Shown: positions 7,671 through 16,741 of the stretch, in pieces
Layout of the letters: each line of letters opens with the position of its first letter
How positions within the stretch are numbered: position 1 is the stretch's first letter
From: Actinomadura luzonensis
Lineage (GTDB): Bacteria; Actinomycetota; Actinomycetes; Streptosporangiales; Streptosporangiaceae
NCBI RefSeq assembly: GCF_022664455.2
Contig: NZ_JAKRKC020000001.1
Coordinates: forward strand, 3,849,001-3,913,000
Length of the DNA stretch: 64,000 nt
Direction: 5' to 3'
Translations under genes and position numbers: made by a program
Notes under the pieces: model-generated
What the model saw: only the letters and a program-made list of their open reading frames with translations
The model's database searches: none
What the model was told of the DNA's origin: nothing

Positions 7671-10600
7671 GGCGTGCGCAGCGTCACCGGCCCGAGCAGG
7701 CCGGTGACGCGCTGGCCGGGGAAGACGAAGTGGGTCGGGCTCACCTCGTCCAGGTACGGCGCCAGCGTGCCGAGCACCAGCACCTCCACCGTGTTCTCGC
7801 CCACGTCCAGCTCGACGGGGAAGACATAGGGCGAGCAGACCCGCACGCCGCAGGGCCGGCCGTTGACGGTGACCTCGGCGGTGCCGCGCACCCGGCCGAG
7901 GTCGAGCAGGCCGGGCCCGGCGCCGGCCGGGGCGGTGACGGTGGTGCGGTAGCGCACGCCGCCGCTCCAGCCGGGCAGGCCGCGTTCCTCCCAGTCGCCG
8001 AGGCGCATCCGGCCGGGCCCGCAGGTGACGCGGACCGGCCCGGTGAGGGCCGCGCCCGCCTGCGCGCCGGGCTCGGTGGTGAGCAGCAGCTCGATCGGGT
8101 CGCCGTCCCGCACCTCGACCGGGACGTCCGCCCGCACCTCGACGCCGGTCGCCCCCGGCGGCCGGTCGAGGAGGAGACGTTCCTGGCGGGGCCGGGCGCC
8201 GGGCACCGCGAACCCGGCGGGCGGCGCGGCCGGCCGGCCGTCCAGCCAGCCCGCCTCCGGCAGCGGGTGCGGGCGGGGGCGCAGCCAGAGCGCGGCCGGG
8301 TCGCCGTGCTGGCGGCGGCGCACCCGGGGGCGCGGCGACCAGCCGGGCCCCGAGACGGCGACGCCGTCGGTCAGCACCCAGCCCGCGGACTCGACGGTGA
8401 TCGTGTTGGGGCCGGGCCGCAGCAGGGGCGCCAGGTCGTAGCGGCGCACGCGCGGGATGTCGGCCTCGGCGTACGGGTCGAACCCGCCCTGCCGCCCCGC
8501 CTCGACGCCGTTGACCAGCACCCGGCAGAACGCGGTGGACGCCACCTGGAGCAGGTGCTCCTCCCCCGCCTCGACCACGGTCTCCAGGCGCGGCCCGGCG
8601 ATCCACTCGGGCCGGGCGGCGTCGGCGGGGTCGCCGGCCAGGCAGGCGTAGGCGCGCAGGTCCAGCTCCTCGTCCGGGACGAGCAGCAGCTCCAGCAGGT
8701 GCTCGCCGGGCTCGACGGGCGCGCGGGTGACGGCGGCGTACCCGGTGTCGGCCAGCTCGCGTTCCTCGCCGCCGAGCCACAGCCGTTTGGCCGCGCCCGC
8801 GCCGAGCGCCAGCCACCGGGGCGGGCCCGGCGGGACGGTGAGCACGCTGCGGAAGCGGGCCTCGGCCCCGGCCGCGACCCGGCCGAAGGCCAGGAACTCG
8901 ACGGGCACGTGGCCCTTGGGGCCGAGCACGTCGCGGTGCACGGGGTCCTTGCGCAGGCCGCGCGAGGCCGACCAGACGGACGGTGTCCAGGGGCCGTCGC
9001 CGACGCGCTGCTCGCCGCGCGGGCCGAACGTGACGTGCACCGGCTCCCCGGCGGGCGTGCGCAGCGTCCAGAGCTCGACGCCCGCGCCCCCGCCGAAGTC
9101 GGACCAGGTGTCGTCGAGCGTCGGCACCAGCTCGACGTCCCATTCGTCCCCGAGGCCGGTCTGCACCGGGTACGCGGGCGGCGGCGGCGCGGGGTCGGCG
9201 GCGGTGCCGTCGAACACCAGCAGCGCGGCGGGCCCGTCGTCGAACGGCACCACCACCTCGACGGCGTCGCCGCGCCGGGTGTGCGGCAGCGGGACCGGGT
9301 CGCCGCCCGCGAAGGGCCGCAGCAGCTTGGGGGCGCCCGCCACGTCGCGGACGGTGATCCGCGTCTCGCGGGCGTAGCGGGCGGGGTCGAAGTCGATGCG
9401 GGCGTCCAGCCAGCCCAGCTCCACGCCCCGCTCCTCGGGCCGGCCGACGCCGATCCTGCTGGCCATGGGGTGCGTGGCGGTCAGGAACACGAGGGTGGCG
9501 TCGCCGCTCTCGCGCACCAGCGCGGGCACCGGCGCCTCCACCCGGCGGGGCAGCCCTTCCAGTGCCTCCCCCAGGTCGCCGGGGGCGGCGGCGAGGCGGG
9601 CCCGGCCGCGCAGCGCCGGGGGCACCGCGCCGACGGCCACCAGCAGGCCGCCCGCGTCGGCGAAGGCGGCCAGCCGCGCCGCCACGTCGTCGTCGAGGAC
9701 GGTGACGGCGGGCAGCACGACCGCCCGGTACGCCTCGGCGGACACGGCCAGCCGCCCGCCGGAGACCTCCGCGCGCCGCACCGAGTCCTCGTCGAGTACG
9801 TCGGCGTCCAGCCCGAGCCGGTCGAGCACGCCCGGCTTCGTGGCGAACCACGCCATGTCGCCGACCAGCTCCCGGTAGACCTCCTCCGCCCGGGCCGCCG
9901 CGGCGGCGGGCGGGCGGGCGCCGGCGAGCGCCGTCCCCGCCTGGGCGGTGGCGGTGGGCAGCAGGACCGCGACGTCGCAGGCGTGCCGGCCCGGCGACAG
10001 CGCGGCGCACAGCCGGGTCACGGCGTCGGCGAAGACCCGGTGGTGCCGCCAGTACGGCTGCCGCCAGTCGGTGGACGGCGGCGCCCACTCCCACCAGCCG
10101 CGCCGCGTCGTGTAGTAGACGGCGTGCGGGTTGTAGAGGGTGGCGCCGGCCCGCAGCCAGGGCAGCAGCCAGTCGAAGGTCTCCTCCAGGGTGCCGCCCC
10201 AGCCGCTGGAGTGGAACGCCTCGATCCAGGTGCGCGGGCGGCCGTACAGGTGGGCGAGGGAGGAGTGCAGGCGGGCGTCGCCGTGGTGGTCGGAGCCGGG
10301 CGCGGAGAACCAGCGGTGGGTGCGGGCGTAGTCGGCGTACAGCTCGACGCCCGCCACCGGGTGCCCGGCGCGGGCCGGGTCCTGCTGGTCGCAGCCGTTG
10401 AGCAGCCCGTGCCGCCGGTGCCAGTCGGCCAGCGGCCGGAAGAACGCCTCCTCGGCCAGCTCGGCGCGGGTGCGCTGGTAGGCGGCCCAGTCGGGGTCGG
10501 CGAGCGAGAACGGCTCGCCGCGCCGCGCCAGGTGCTCCTCGGCGAAGCGGGCCGACCAGGTGGGCAGCGCGGGCAGCTCATCCTGGAACGACCCCGCGAT

Positions 10601-11083
10601 GACCCGCCCGAACCAGTGCCCGACGCGCCGCTCGAACTCGCCGTGCACCCGGTCCAGCAGCACCGCGCACGCCTCGGCCGACAGGTAGTCGAAGCCGCGC
10701 GTGGTGACCTCGCCGCCGGGCCCGAGCCACTGCCCGGCGAACTCGGGCCGCTCCTGCACCAGCCGGGCCTGCAGGTCGGCGCCGGAGAAGCCGAGCTGGT
10801 CGTAGAACCACAGGTACGCGCCCAGCCCGGCGGCGTCGGCGCACACCCCGTCCAGCAGCTCCCACCACGCCTCGGACAGGAACGGCGGGTCGTCGGCGTC
10901 GGCGCCGAACAGCGGCCCCGAGGGGGCCAGGTTGAGGATGACGAGGTTGTGCACGCCCCCCGCCACCAGCCGCTCCATCTGCCAGCGCAGCCGGTCGCGG
11001 CGCAGCGGCTCGCCGCTCCACCACCAGATGGCGGCCGGGGAGAACTCCCGGGGCGGCTCCCGGAAGGCGTCGAGGGCGTTCAT
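7649..11083 (-). CDS. GH106-type glycoside hydrolase (alpha-L-rhamnosidase-like)
   Basis: 1144 residues, a typical size for the GH106 family. The N-terminus has the family's opening (FSPAAIWWWSGEP) and conserved stretches WFYDQLGF, SFQDELPALPTWS and SGWGGTLEE. The last third has beta-rich, jelly-roll-like carbohydrate-binding features (VLVNGVEAGRQGG; VTVNGRPCGVRV). No signal peptide is visible, so it should cleave imported oligosaccharides in the cytoplasm. Its ATG overlaps the stop of the upstream ABC permease (ATGA), making it the last gene of a binding protein-permease-permease-hydrolase operon. Rhamnose specificity is inferred from the family; related plant-glycan linkages remain possible. 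Confidence 0.8.
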   Translation of the reverse strand: MNALDAFREPPREFSPAAIWWWSGEPLRRDRLRWQMERLVAGGVHNLVILNLAPSGPLFGADADDPPFLSEAWWELLDGVCADAAGLGAYLWFYDQLGFSGADLQARLVQERPEFAGQWLGPGGEVTTRGFDYLSAEACAVLLDRVHGEFERRVGHWFGRVIAGSFQDELPALPTWSARFAEEHLARRGEPFSLADPDWAAYQRTRAELAEEAFFRPLADWHRRHGLLNGCDQQDPARAGHPVAGVELYADYARTHRWFSAPGSDHHGDARLHSSLAHLYGRPRTWIEAFHSSGWGGTLEETFDWLLPWLRAGATLYNPHAVYYTTRRGWWEWAPPSTDWRQPYWRHHRVFADAVTRLCAALSPGRHACDVAVLLPTATAQAGTALAGARPPAAAAARAEEVYRELVGDMAWFATKPGVLDRLGLDADVLDEDSVRRAEVSGGRLAVSAEAYRAVVLPAVTVLDDDVAARLAAFADAGGLLVAVGAVPPALRGRARLAAAPGDLGEALEGLPRRVEAPVPALVRESGDATLVFLTATHPMASRIGVGRPEERGVELGWLDARIDFDPARYARETRITVRDVAGAPKLLRPFAGGDPVPLPHTRRGDAVEVVVPFDDGPAALLVFDGTAADPAPPPPAYPVQTGLGDEWDVELVPTLDDTWSDFGGGAGVELWTLRTPAGEPVHVTFGPRGEQRVGDGPWTPSVWSASRGLRKDPVHRDVLGPKGHVPVEFLAFGRVAAGAEARFRSVLTVPPGPPRWLALGAGAAKRLWLGGEERELADTGYAAVTRAPVEPGEHLLELLLVPDEELDLRAYACLAGDPADAARPEWIAGPRLETVVEAGEEHLLQVASTAFCRVLVNGVEAGRQGGFDPYAEADIPRVRRYDLAPLLRPGPNTITVESAGWVLTDGVAVSGPGWSPRPRVRRRQHGDPAALWLRPRPHPLPEAGWLDGRPAAPPAGFAVPGARPRQERLLLDRPPGATGVEVRADVPVEVRDGDPIELLLTTEPGAQAGAALTGPVRVTCGPGRMRLGDWEERGLPGWSGGVRYRTTVTAPAGAGPGLLDLGRVRGTAEVTVNGRPCGVRVCSPYVFPVELDVGENTVEVLVLGTLAPYLDEVSPTHFVFPGQRVTGLLGPVTLRTPHPTEAA

Positions 11084-11892
11084 CCCTTGAGCCCGCTGGA
11101 GAAGCCCTTGATGACGTAACGCTGCAGGGCGAGGAAGACCGCGACGATCGGCAGCGCGCCGAGCACCAGGCCGGCGAAGACCAGGCCGTGCTGGGAGACG
11201 TACTGGCCGACGAAGGCGAAGACGCTGACCGGCACCGTCTCGAAGCCGGAGCCGCCGAGGTAGACCAGCGGGGTGAAGAAGTCGTTCCAGATGAAGACCG
11301 CGTTGAGGATGAGCACGGTGCCGGTGATGGGCCGCAGCAGCGGGAAGACGACGCGGGTGAAGGCCGTCAGGTGGCCGGCGCCGTCGATCTGGGCGGCGCT
11401 GGCGTACTCGCGGGGCAGCGCCCGGATGAAGCCGGTGTAGAGGAAGACGGTGAACGGGAGCTGGATGCCGGTGTAGAAGAGGATCATCCCGGCGTGCGTG
11501 CCGATCAGCCCGAGGTCGGTGACCAGCCGGTAGAGCGGGATCATGCCGAGCTGGAAGGGCAGCACGATGCCGAGCAGGAACAGGATGTACAGGCCGTAGC
11601 CGAGCCGGGTCTGCACGCGGGCCAGGAAGTAGGCGGCGAACGAGCCGAGCGCGATGAGCGCGATGAGGCTGACCACGGTGATGACGGTGCTGTTGACCAG
11701 CGACGGGCCGAGCGCGGCGGCCGACCAGGCGGCGGTGAAGTTGTCGAAGGTGGGCGGGTCGGGCAGCGCCAGCGGCGTCTGCGAGATCTGCGCCGGGTCC
11801 TTCAGCGACAGCGACACCAGCGTGTAGACGGGGAACAGGAACGCCACCGCCACCGCGATCATGACGATCTCCAGCAGGAACGTCCGGCGCAT
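11080..11892 (-). CDS. Carbohydrate ABC transporter permease (MalG type)
   Basis: 270 residues with six hydrophobic segments. The cytoplasmic EAA loop reads EYASAAQIDGAGHLTAF, the contact site for the ATPase subunit. MalG/CUT1 features include ending in VIKGFSSGLKG. ATG 11892 overlaps the TGA of the first permease; GTG 11895 is a second possible start. It pairs with the upstream permease to form the membrane channel for the sugar delivered by the lipoprotein. No ATPase subunit is encoded nearby, so a shared MsiK-like ATPase from elsewhere is presumably used, as is usual for actinomycete CUT1 systems. Confidence 0.9.
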   Translation of the reverse strand: MRRTFLLEIVMIAVAVAFLFPVYTLVSLSLKDPAQISQTPLALPDPPTFDNFTAAWSAAALGPSLVNSTVITVVSLIALIALGSFAAYFLARVQTRLGYGLYILFLLGIVLPFQLGMIPLYRLVTDLGLIGTHAGMILFYTGIQLPFTVFLYTGFIRALPREYASAAQIDGAGHLTAFTRVVFPLLRPITGTVLILNAVFIWNDFFTPLVYLGGSGFETVPVSVFAFVGQYVSQHGLVFAGLVLGALPIVAVFLALQRYVIKGFSSGLKG

Positions 11893-12803
11893 CACGCGCT
11901 CACCTCCCGGCCGCGCAGGTAGTAGACCTGGACGAGCGAGACCGCGGCCACGAACAGCGCCAGCACCAGCGCGACGGCGGTGCTGTAGCCGAACTTGCCG
12001 AACACGAACGCCTGCTTGTACAGCACGGTGGACAGGGTCTCGGTGGCGTAGCCGGGGCCGCCGTTGGTGGCGGCGAAGACCTGGTCGAACAGCTTCAGCC
12101 CGCCGATCGTGGACAGCATCAGGTTGATCGTGACGGCGGGCGCGAGCAGCGGCCAGGTGACGTAGCGGAAGCGCTGGAACGTGCCCGCCCCGTCGATCAT
12201 GGCGGCCTCGTGCAGCTCCTTCGGCACGCCCTCCAGCCCGGCCAGGAAGATGACCATGGAGTAGCCGGCGTACTGCCACACCACCATCCCGGCGATCGAC
12301 CACAGCGCCACGGACGGGTCGCCGAGCCAGTCGACGTGCAGGCCGAGCAGCCCGTTGAGGCCGGCCTCCGGGTCGGGGTTGTAGATGTACTTCCACAGGA
12401 AGGCCACCATGACGGGGCTGACGACGACGGGCGCGAAGAAGATCACGCGCAGCAGGGCGCGGCTCTTCAGCCTGGCGTTGACGCCGAGCGCGAGCAGCAG
12501 GCCGACGCCGTTCTGCACGGCGACGACGGCCAGGGTGAGCAGCAGGGTGTTGCCGATCGAGCCCATGGCCTGCTCGTCGCCGAGCAGGGTGCGGAAGTTG
12601 GCCAGGCCCACGAAGGACATGTCCTGCCCGATGCCGCTCCAGTCGGTGAAGGCGTACACGACGCCGCTGATCGCCGGGTAGAGCACGACCAGCGCGTACA
12701 CCGCGAGCGCGGGGGCGGCGAACAGCCAGGGCGGGGTGGTGGCGCTGCGGCGCGGCCGGGCGGTGCGGGCCGGGCGCGCGCGCCAGGCGGTCAGCGGGGT
12801 CAC
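11892..12803 (-). CDS. Carbohydrate ABC transporter permease (MalF/UgpA type)
   Basis: 303 residues from GTG 12803, overlapping the binding-protein stop (GTGA). An Arg-rich cytoplasmic N-terminus precedes six hydrophobic segments. The EAA loop is ELHEAAMIDGAGTFQRF. Motif FAPVVVSPVMVAFLWKYIYN is typical of the MalF-like half of CUT1 transporters. It is co-translated with its partner permease downstream. Confidence 0.9.
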   Translation of the reverse strand: MTPLTAWRARPARTARPRRSATTPPWLFAAPALAVYALVVLYPAISGVVYAFTDWSGIGQDMSFVGLANFRTLLGDEQAMGSIGNTLLLTLAVVAVQNGVGLLLALGVNARLKSRALLRVIFFAPVVVSPVMVAFLWKYIYNPDPEAGLNGLLGLHVDWLGDPSVALWSIAGMVVWQYAGYSMVIFLAGLEGVPKELHEAAMIDGAGTFQRFRYVTWPLLAPAVTINLMLSTIGGLKLFDQVFAATNGGPGYATETLSTVLYKQAFVFGKFGYSTAVALVLALFVAAVSLVQVYYLRGREVSA

Positions 12804-14104
12804 TTGCGGTACGCCTCGTCCATCTTCTTCAGGGCCTCCGCGATCGTCGAGTCGCCGGCCAGCAGCTCCTGGACGACGGCGAAGTGCACCGGCTGCACCT
12901 CGGCGTTGGGCCAGCGCTGGTCCATGAACGGCACCGCGCGGTCCTTGGTGAACGGCAGGAACGACTGCACCGCCGGGTCGATGGTGGAGGAGGCGTCCTG
13001 CGTGAGCGGGATGGCGGCGATCTCCTTGGCCCAGGCGTTGATGTTCTCCTGCTTGCCGAGGAAGTCGACGAACGCCTTGGCGGCCTCGGCGTTCCTGCCC
13101 TTGGCGCTGACGCCGAGCCCGACCACGACGCCGGCCGGGATCCACACCGAGGCGGCGTCGTCGGCGCCCGGCACGGGGAACATCGACAGGTCGTCGGGCG
13201 AGGAGGCGGCCTTGCGGAAGTCCGGCAGCACGGCCGAGACCTGCACGGCCATGGCGGCCTTGCCGGTGGCCACCATCGAGGTCTGCTGCTCGAAGGTGGT
13301 GCCGTTGGGCTTGTCGTTGAAGAAGCCGCGCTTCTGCAGCTCCAGGTACATCTCGAAGGCCTGCTGCCAGCCGGAGCCGGTGAAGCTCGCCTGCCCGGCG
13401 AGCTGCTTGTCGTCGAAGGCGGGGTCCTTGGCGTAGACGGTGGAGGGAACCAGCGCGTACGTGATGAGCTGGGTGACCCACGGCGTCTGCGCGCCGAGCG
13501 CGATCGGCACGACGCCGGCCTTCTTCAGCTTGTCGCAGACGGACAGGAACTCGCTCCACGTGGTGGGCGGCGCGTCGACGCCGGCCTGCTGGAAGACCTT
13601 CTTGTTGTAGACGGCGCCGATGACGGAGGAGCCGGCCGAGTAGATGTAGGTCTTGCCGTCGAGCTGGAAGGCGGGCTTGAAGCCCGCCGGGATGGTCTGC
13701 GTCCACGGCTGGGCCGACAGGTCGGCCAGCAGGCCCGCCTTGGCGATCTGGCTCATGGACATCGCGCTGCCGTTGCCGGGGTAGACCACGTGCAGGTCGG
13801 GCGCGTTGCCGGCGCCGAGCTGGGTGCGGAGCGAGGTCTGCACCTGGTCGGTCGGCGCGTACGAGGGCGTGACGCGCACCCCGGGCTTGGCCTGGGCGTA
13901 GGCGGCGGCCAGCTTGTCCATGGGCGCCTTCTGGTCGGACACCCCGATGAACTTCAGGTCGGTCGTGGTGCCGCCGCCGCCGGTCGTCGCGGTGGTCTCG
14001 GGCCTGGTGGAGCAGGCGGTGGCGGCCGTCGCCAGGGCGAGGCCGCCCATCAGGCGGAAGAACTGTGCGCGGCTCACCCGGGCGTCGTGCAGAAGGTCGG
14101 TCAT
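12800..14104 (-). CDS. Sugar-binding lipoprotein of the ABC transporter
   Basis: 434 residues. The N-terminus has a hydrophobic stretch ending in a lipobox (ATAC, Cys31), so the mature protein should be lipid-anchored outside the membrane. The body shows the extracellular solute-binding protein family 1 pattern, including a C-terminal segment ending KKMDEAYRK. Start supported by GGAGG about ten bases upstream. First gene of the operon feeding the two permeases and the GH106 enzyme, so a rhamnose-containing oligosaccharide is the likely ligand (inference). An inverted repeat in its promoter region points to control by the divergent DeoR-type regulator. Confidence 0.9.
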   Translation of the reverse strand: MTDLLHDARVSRAQFFRLMGGLALATAATACSTRPETTATTGGGGTTTDLKFIGVSDQKAPMDKLAAAYAQAKPGVRVTPSYAPTDQVQTSLRTQLGAGNAPDLHVVYPGNGSAMSMSQIAKAGLLADLSAQPWTQTIPAGFKPAFQLDGKTYIYSAGSSVIGAVYNKKVFQQAGVDAPPTTWSEFLSVCDKLKKAGVVPIALGAQTPWVTQLITYALVPSTVYAKDPAFDDKQLAGQASFTGSGWQQAFEMYLELQKRGFFNDKPNGTTFEQQTSMVATGKAAMAVQVSAVLPDFRKAASSPDDLSMFPVPGADDAASVWIPAGVVVGLGVSAKGRNAEAAKAFVDFLGKQENINAWAKEIAAIPLTQDASSTIDPAVQSFLPFTKDRAVPFMDQRWPNAEVQPVHFAVVQELLAGDSTIAEALKKMDEAYRK

Positions 14105-14129
14105 GGCCCGCCTACCTCCATGAATTGAT

Positions 14130-14156
14130 TGTTAATTTAACAGCCAATTCTGTTAC
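14130..14156. promoter_or_regulatory. Putative DeoR operator in the transporter promoter
   Basis: TGTTAATTTAACA (14130-14142) is an odd-length palindrome, followed by TGTTAC at 14151-14156. The core GTTA-N3-TAAC resembles GTTA-N4-TAAC found upstream of the PhoD gene beyond the regulator. It lies 26-38 bases upstream of the lipoprotein start, in an A/T-rich island. Binding by the DeoR protein is inferred. Confidence 0.5.
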
Positions 14157-14246
14157 AAGTGATGGATGCAGGGAGGTTACGAGTCGCCTCAGTGGGGTGT
14201 CAAGAGTAGGATGCGCAGCCGTCTCACCAGTGTGGAGAGGGCTTCG

Positions 14247-15032
14247 GTGGATTCGCGTCAGCACACCTCGAGCAGGTCTGCCCGGTGGCGGGGCATGGCC
14301 GAGCACATCGTGCGCCAGGGCTCGGCCTCGGTCGCGGAGCTCGCCGAGAGCTTCGGGGTGAGCGTGATGACCGTCCACCGCGACCTCGACGAGCTGGAGC
14401 GGCAGGGCATGGTCCGCAAGGTCCGCGGCGGCGCGACGGCCCAGGCCAGCAACGTGTGGGAGAGCAACATCGCCTACCGGCTGCAGGCCCACACCGCGGA
14501 GAAGGACGCGATCGCGCGGGTGGTCGCGGCGCAGATCGAGCCGGGCAGCTCGGTCATGCTCGACGACTCGACCACCGCCCTCGCCGTGGCGCGCCACCTG
14601 GCCGAGCTGGCCCCGCTGACCGTGGTGACGAACTTCCTGGAGGCGATCCGGCTGCTGGCCGGCACCCCCGACATCCGGCTCATCGCGCTCGGCGGCGAGT
14701 ACCACCCGAGCCACGACTCCTTCCTCGGGCTCGGCTGCGTCGACGCGGCCGAGGCGGTGAGCACCGACGTGGTCGTGGTGTCCACCTCGGCGATCTCCGA
14801 CCAGTACGCCTTCCACCAGGAGCAGGAGATCGTGCTGGTCAAGCGGGCGATGCTGCGCTCGGGCGCGCGGCGGGTGCTGGCCGTGGACGGCTCGAAGCTG
14901 GCCCGGGTGGCGCTGCACCGGGTGGCGCCGCTGGAGGACTTCGACGTCGTCGTGGTCGACTCGGGCGCGCCGGCCGAGCTGCTGCAGCGGCTGCGCGACC
15001 GGCACGGCAACGTCCTGGTCGCCCAGGTGTGA
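14247..15032 (+). CDS. DeoR-family sugar-responsive repressor
   Basis: About 261 residues from GTG 14247 (GGAGAGGG seven bases upstream); ATG 14166 and ATG 14211 are alternatives with poorer sites. The N-terminal winged helix-turn-helix carries the DeoR signature around VAELAESFGVSVMTVHRDLDELE. The effector domain follows the GlpR/DeoR sensor fold with SVMLDDSTTA, LGGEYHPS, VVVVSTSAIS and AVDGSKL motifs, which bind a sugar phosphate. Divergent from the ABC transporter operon and upstream of the PhoD/isomerase group, it should repress both until a phosphorylated sugar accumulates. Confidence 0.88.
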   Translation: MDSRQHTSSRSARWRGMAEHIVRQGSASVAELAESFGVSVMTVHRDLDELERQGMVRKVRGGATAQASNVWESNIAYRLQAHTAEKDAIARVVAAQIEPGSSVMLDDSTTALAVARHLAELAPLTVVTNFLEAIRLLAGTPDIRLIALGGEYHPSHDSFLGLGCVDAAEAVSTDVVVVSTSAISDQYAFHQEQEIVLVKRAMLRSGARRVLAVDGSKLARVALHRVAPLEDFDVVVVDSGAPAELLQRLRDRHGNVLVAQV

Positions 15033-15044
15033 TCGCGAGGCGAA

Positions 15045-15086
15045 TGTAACGTCTGAGGGCGTTATTTGTAACTCGACTCTTGTTAA
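15045..15086 (+). promoter_or_regulatory. Putative DeoR operator cluster upstream of the PhoD gene
   Basis: Contains TGTAAC (15045-15050), the inverted repeat GTTATTTGTAAC (15061-15072; GTTA-N4-TAAC) and TGTTAA (15081-15086) inside CTCTT-GTT-AAGAG. The same half-site occurs in front of the lipoprotein gene on the other side of the regulator, suggesting one repressor controls both operons. Confidence 0.45.
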
Positions 15087-15145
15087 GAGCACAGCCTGCT
15101 TGCTAGAAAGTGAGGGCTTTCGCCCCCCAACGCTTAGGAAGCAGC

Positions 15146-16726
15146 ATGGGTCATCCCTCGCGCCGGTCCTTCCTCGGCCTCGGCGGCGCCGCGTTCGCCC
15201 TGGCCTTCACCACCGACCTGGCCGACCCCTGGACCGCGCCGGCGTCCGCGCGGGCCGCGGCCGGCGGCGACTATCCCTTCCAGCTCGGCGTGGCCTCCGG
15301 CGACCCGCTGCCCGACCGGGTCGTGCTCTGGACGCGGCTGGCGCCCAGGCCGCTGGAGCCGCTCGGCGGCCTGCCGTTCAACAAGATCAAGGTGGAGTGG
15401 GAGATCGCCGAGGACGAGGCGTTCACCCGGCGGGTGCGCCACGGCTCCACCTGGGCCCGGCCCGAGTACGGCCACTCCGTGCACGTGGACGCCACCGGCC
15501 TGCGCCCCGCCCGCGACTACTACTACCGCTTCCGCGCCGGCGGCGAGCTGAGCCCGGCCGGCCGCACCAGGACCGCGCCCGCCAGGGACGCCAGCCCCGA
15601 GGCGCTGCGGCTGGCCTTCGCCTCGTGCGCGTCCTGGCAGGACGGCTACTACAGCGCCTACCGCCACCTCGCCGACGAGCGCCCCGACGTGGTCTTCCAC
15701 CTCGGCGACTACATCTACGAGTACGGCATCGTCCCGATGGGCGGCAACCGCAACACGCCGGTCCCCGAGCAGTTCCGGGTGCAGTGCGACACCCTCGACC
15801 GCTACCGCGTCCAGTACGGCCTCTACAAGAGCGACCCCGACCTGCAGGCCGCCCACCACAGCGCGCCCTGGATCGTCACCTGGGACGACCACGAGGTGCT
15901 CGACAACTGGGCCGGCCGCTACGGCCCCGGCGGCGAGGTCACCGAACAGGACTACCTGGTCATCCGCGCCAACGCCTTCCGCGCCTTCTGGGAGAACCAG
16001 CCCGTCCGGTTACCCTCCGTCGAGGGCCCGGACGCGCGCATCTACCGCCGCTTCACCTTCGGCGACCTGGCCGAGTTCAACGTGCTCGACACCCGCCAGT
16101 ACCGCGACGACCAGGCCTGCGGCGACGGCCAGCAGGTGGACTGCGCCGACCGGCTCGACCCGGCCCGCCAGATGATCGGCGCCGAGCAGGAGAAGTGGCT
16201 GCTGGACGGCCTCGGCGCCTCCCGCGCCCGCTGGAACGTGCTCGCCCAGCAGGTCGCCATGATGCAGCTCGACTACGACGCCGGCCCCGCCCAGAAGCTC
16301 AGCATGGACCTGTGGGACGGCTACAAGGCCGCCAAGGACCGGCTGCTGACCGGCCTGACCGAGCGGCGGGTCGGCAACCCCGTCGTGCTGACCGGCGACA
16401 TCCACTACAACCTGGCCGGCGAGCTGCGCACGAACTTCGACGACCCGGCCACGCCCGCCGTCGGCGTCGAGTTCGTCTGCACGTCCGTCACCAGCGGCGG
16501 CAACGGCAACCCGGGCACCGGCGTGCCGCCCGGCGGCAGCGACCCGGTCAACCCTCACCTGAAGTTCTCCAACTACCAGCGCGGCTACGTCTCCTGCGAG
16601 GTGACGCGCGGCCAGTGGCGCTCCGACTACCGGGTCGTCCCGTACGTGGACCGGCCCGGCGCGCCGGTCTCCACCCGCGCCAGCCTGGTCACCCTCGACG
16701 GCGCCCCCGGCCTGCACGCGCTCTAG
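15146..16726 (+). CDS. phoD: Secreted PhoD-like alkaline phosphatase
   Basis: 526 residues from ATG 15146, preceded by AGGAAG. The N-terminus is a twin-arginine signal (SRRSFLGLGG plus a hydrophobic stretch), so the folded enzyme is exported. A PhoD N-terminal domain (FQLGVASGDP) precedes a metallophosphatase core with GDYIYEYG, WDDHEVLDNW and TGDIHYN, supplying Fe/Ca ligands. It hydrolyses phosphodiesters and monoesters outside the cell. Sixteen bases separate it from the next gene, in the DeoR-flanked group, so it may release phosphate or sugar from phosphorylated glycans rather than serve the classical Pho response; I saw no convincing PhoP box. Confidence 0.9.
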   Translation: MGHPSRRSFLGLGGAAFALAFTTDLADPWTAPASARAAAGGDYPFQLGVASGDPLPDRVVLWTRLAPRPLEPLGGLPFNKIKVEWEIAEDEAFTRRVRHGSTWARPEYGHSVHVDATGLRPARDYYYRFRAGGELSPAGRTRTAPARDASPEALRLAFASCASWQDGYYSAYRHLADERPDVVFHLGDYIYEYGIVPMGGNRNTPVPEQFRVQCDTLDRYRVQYGLYKSDPDLQAAHHSAPWIVTWDDHEVLDNWAGRYGPGGEVTEQDYLVIRANAFRAFWENQPVRLPSVEGPDARIYRRFTFGDLAEFNVLDTRQYRDDQACGDGQQVDCADRLDPARQMIGAEQEKWLLDGLGASRARWNVLAQQVAMMQLDYDAGPAQKLSMDLWDGYKAAKDRLLTGLTERRVGNPVVLTGDIHYNLAGELRTNFDDPATPAVGVEFVCTSVTSGGNGNPGTGVPPGGSDPVNPHLKFSNYQRGYVSCEVTRGQWRSDYRVVPYVDRPGAPVSTRASLVTLDGAPGLHAL

Positions 16727-16741
16727 GAGGAAGTCACCGTC

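Noticed and set aside
5199..10094. Very long open frame on the minus strand (over 1600 codons) spanning the LuxR-type and rhamnosidase genes
   Set aside because: Arg/Pro/Gly/Ala-rich translation with no domains. It is a G/C third-position artefact overlapping genes with clear motifs.
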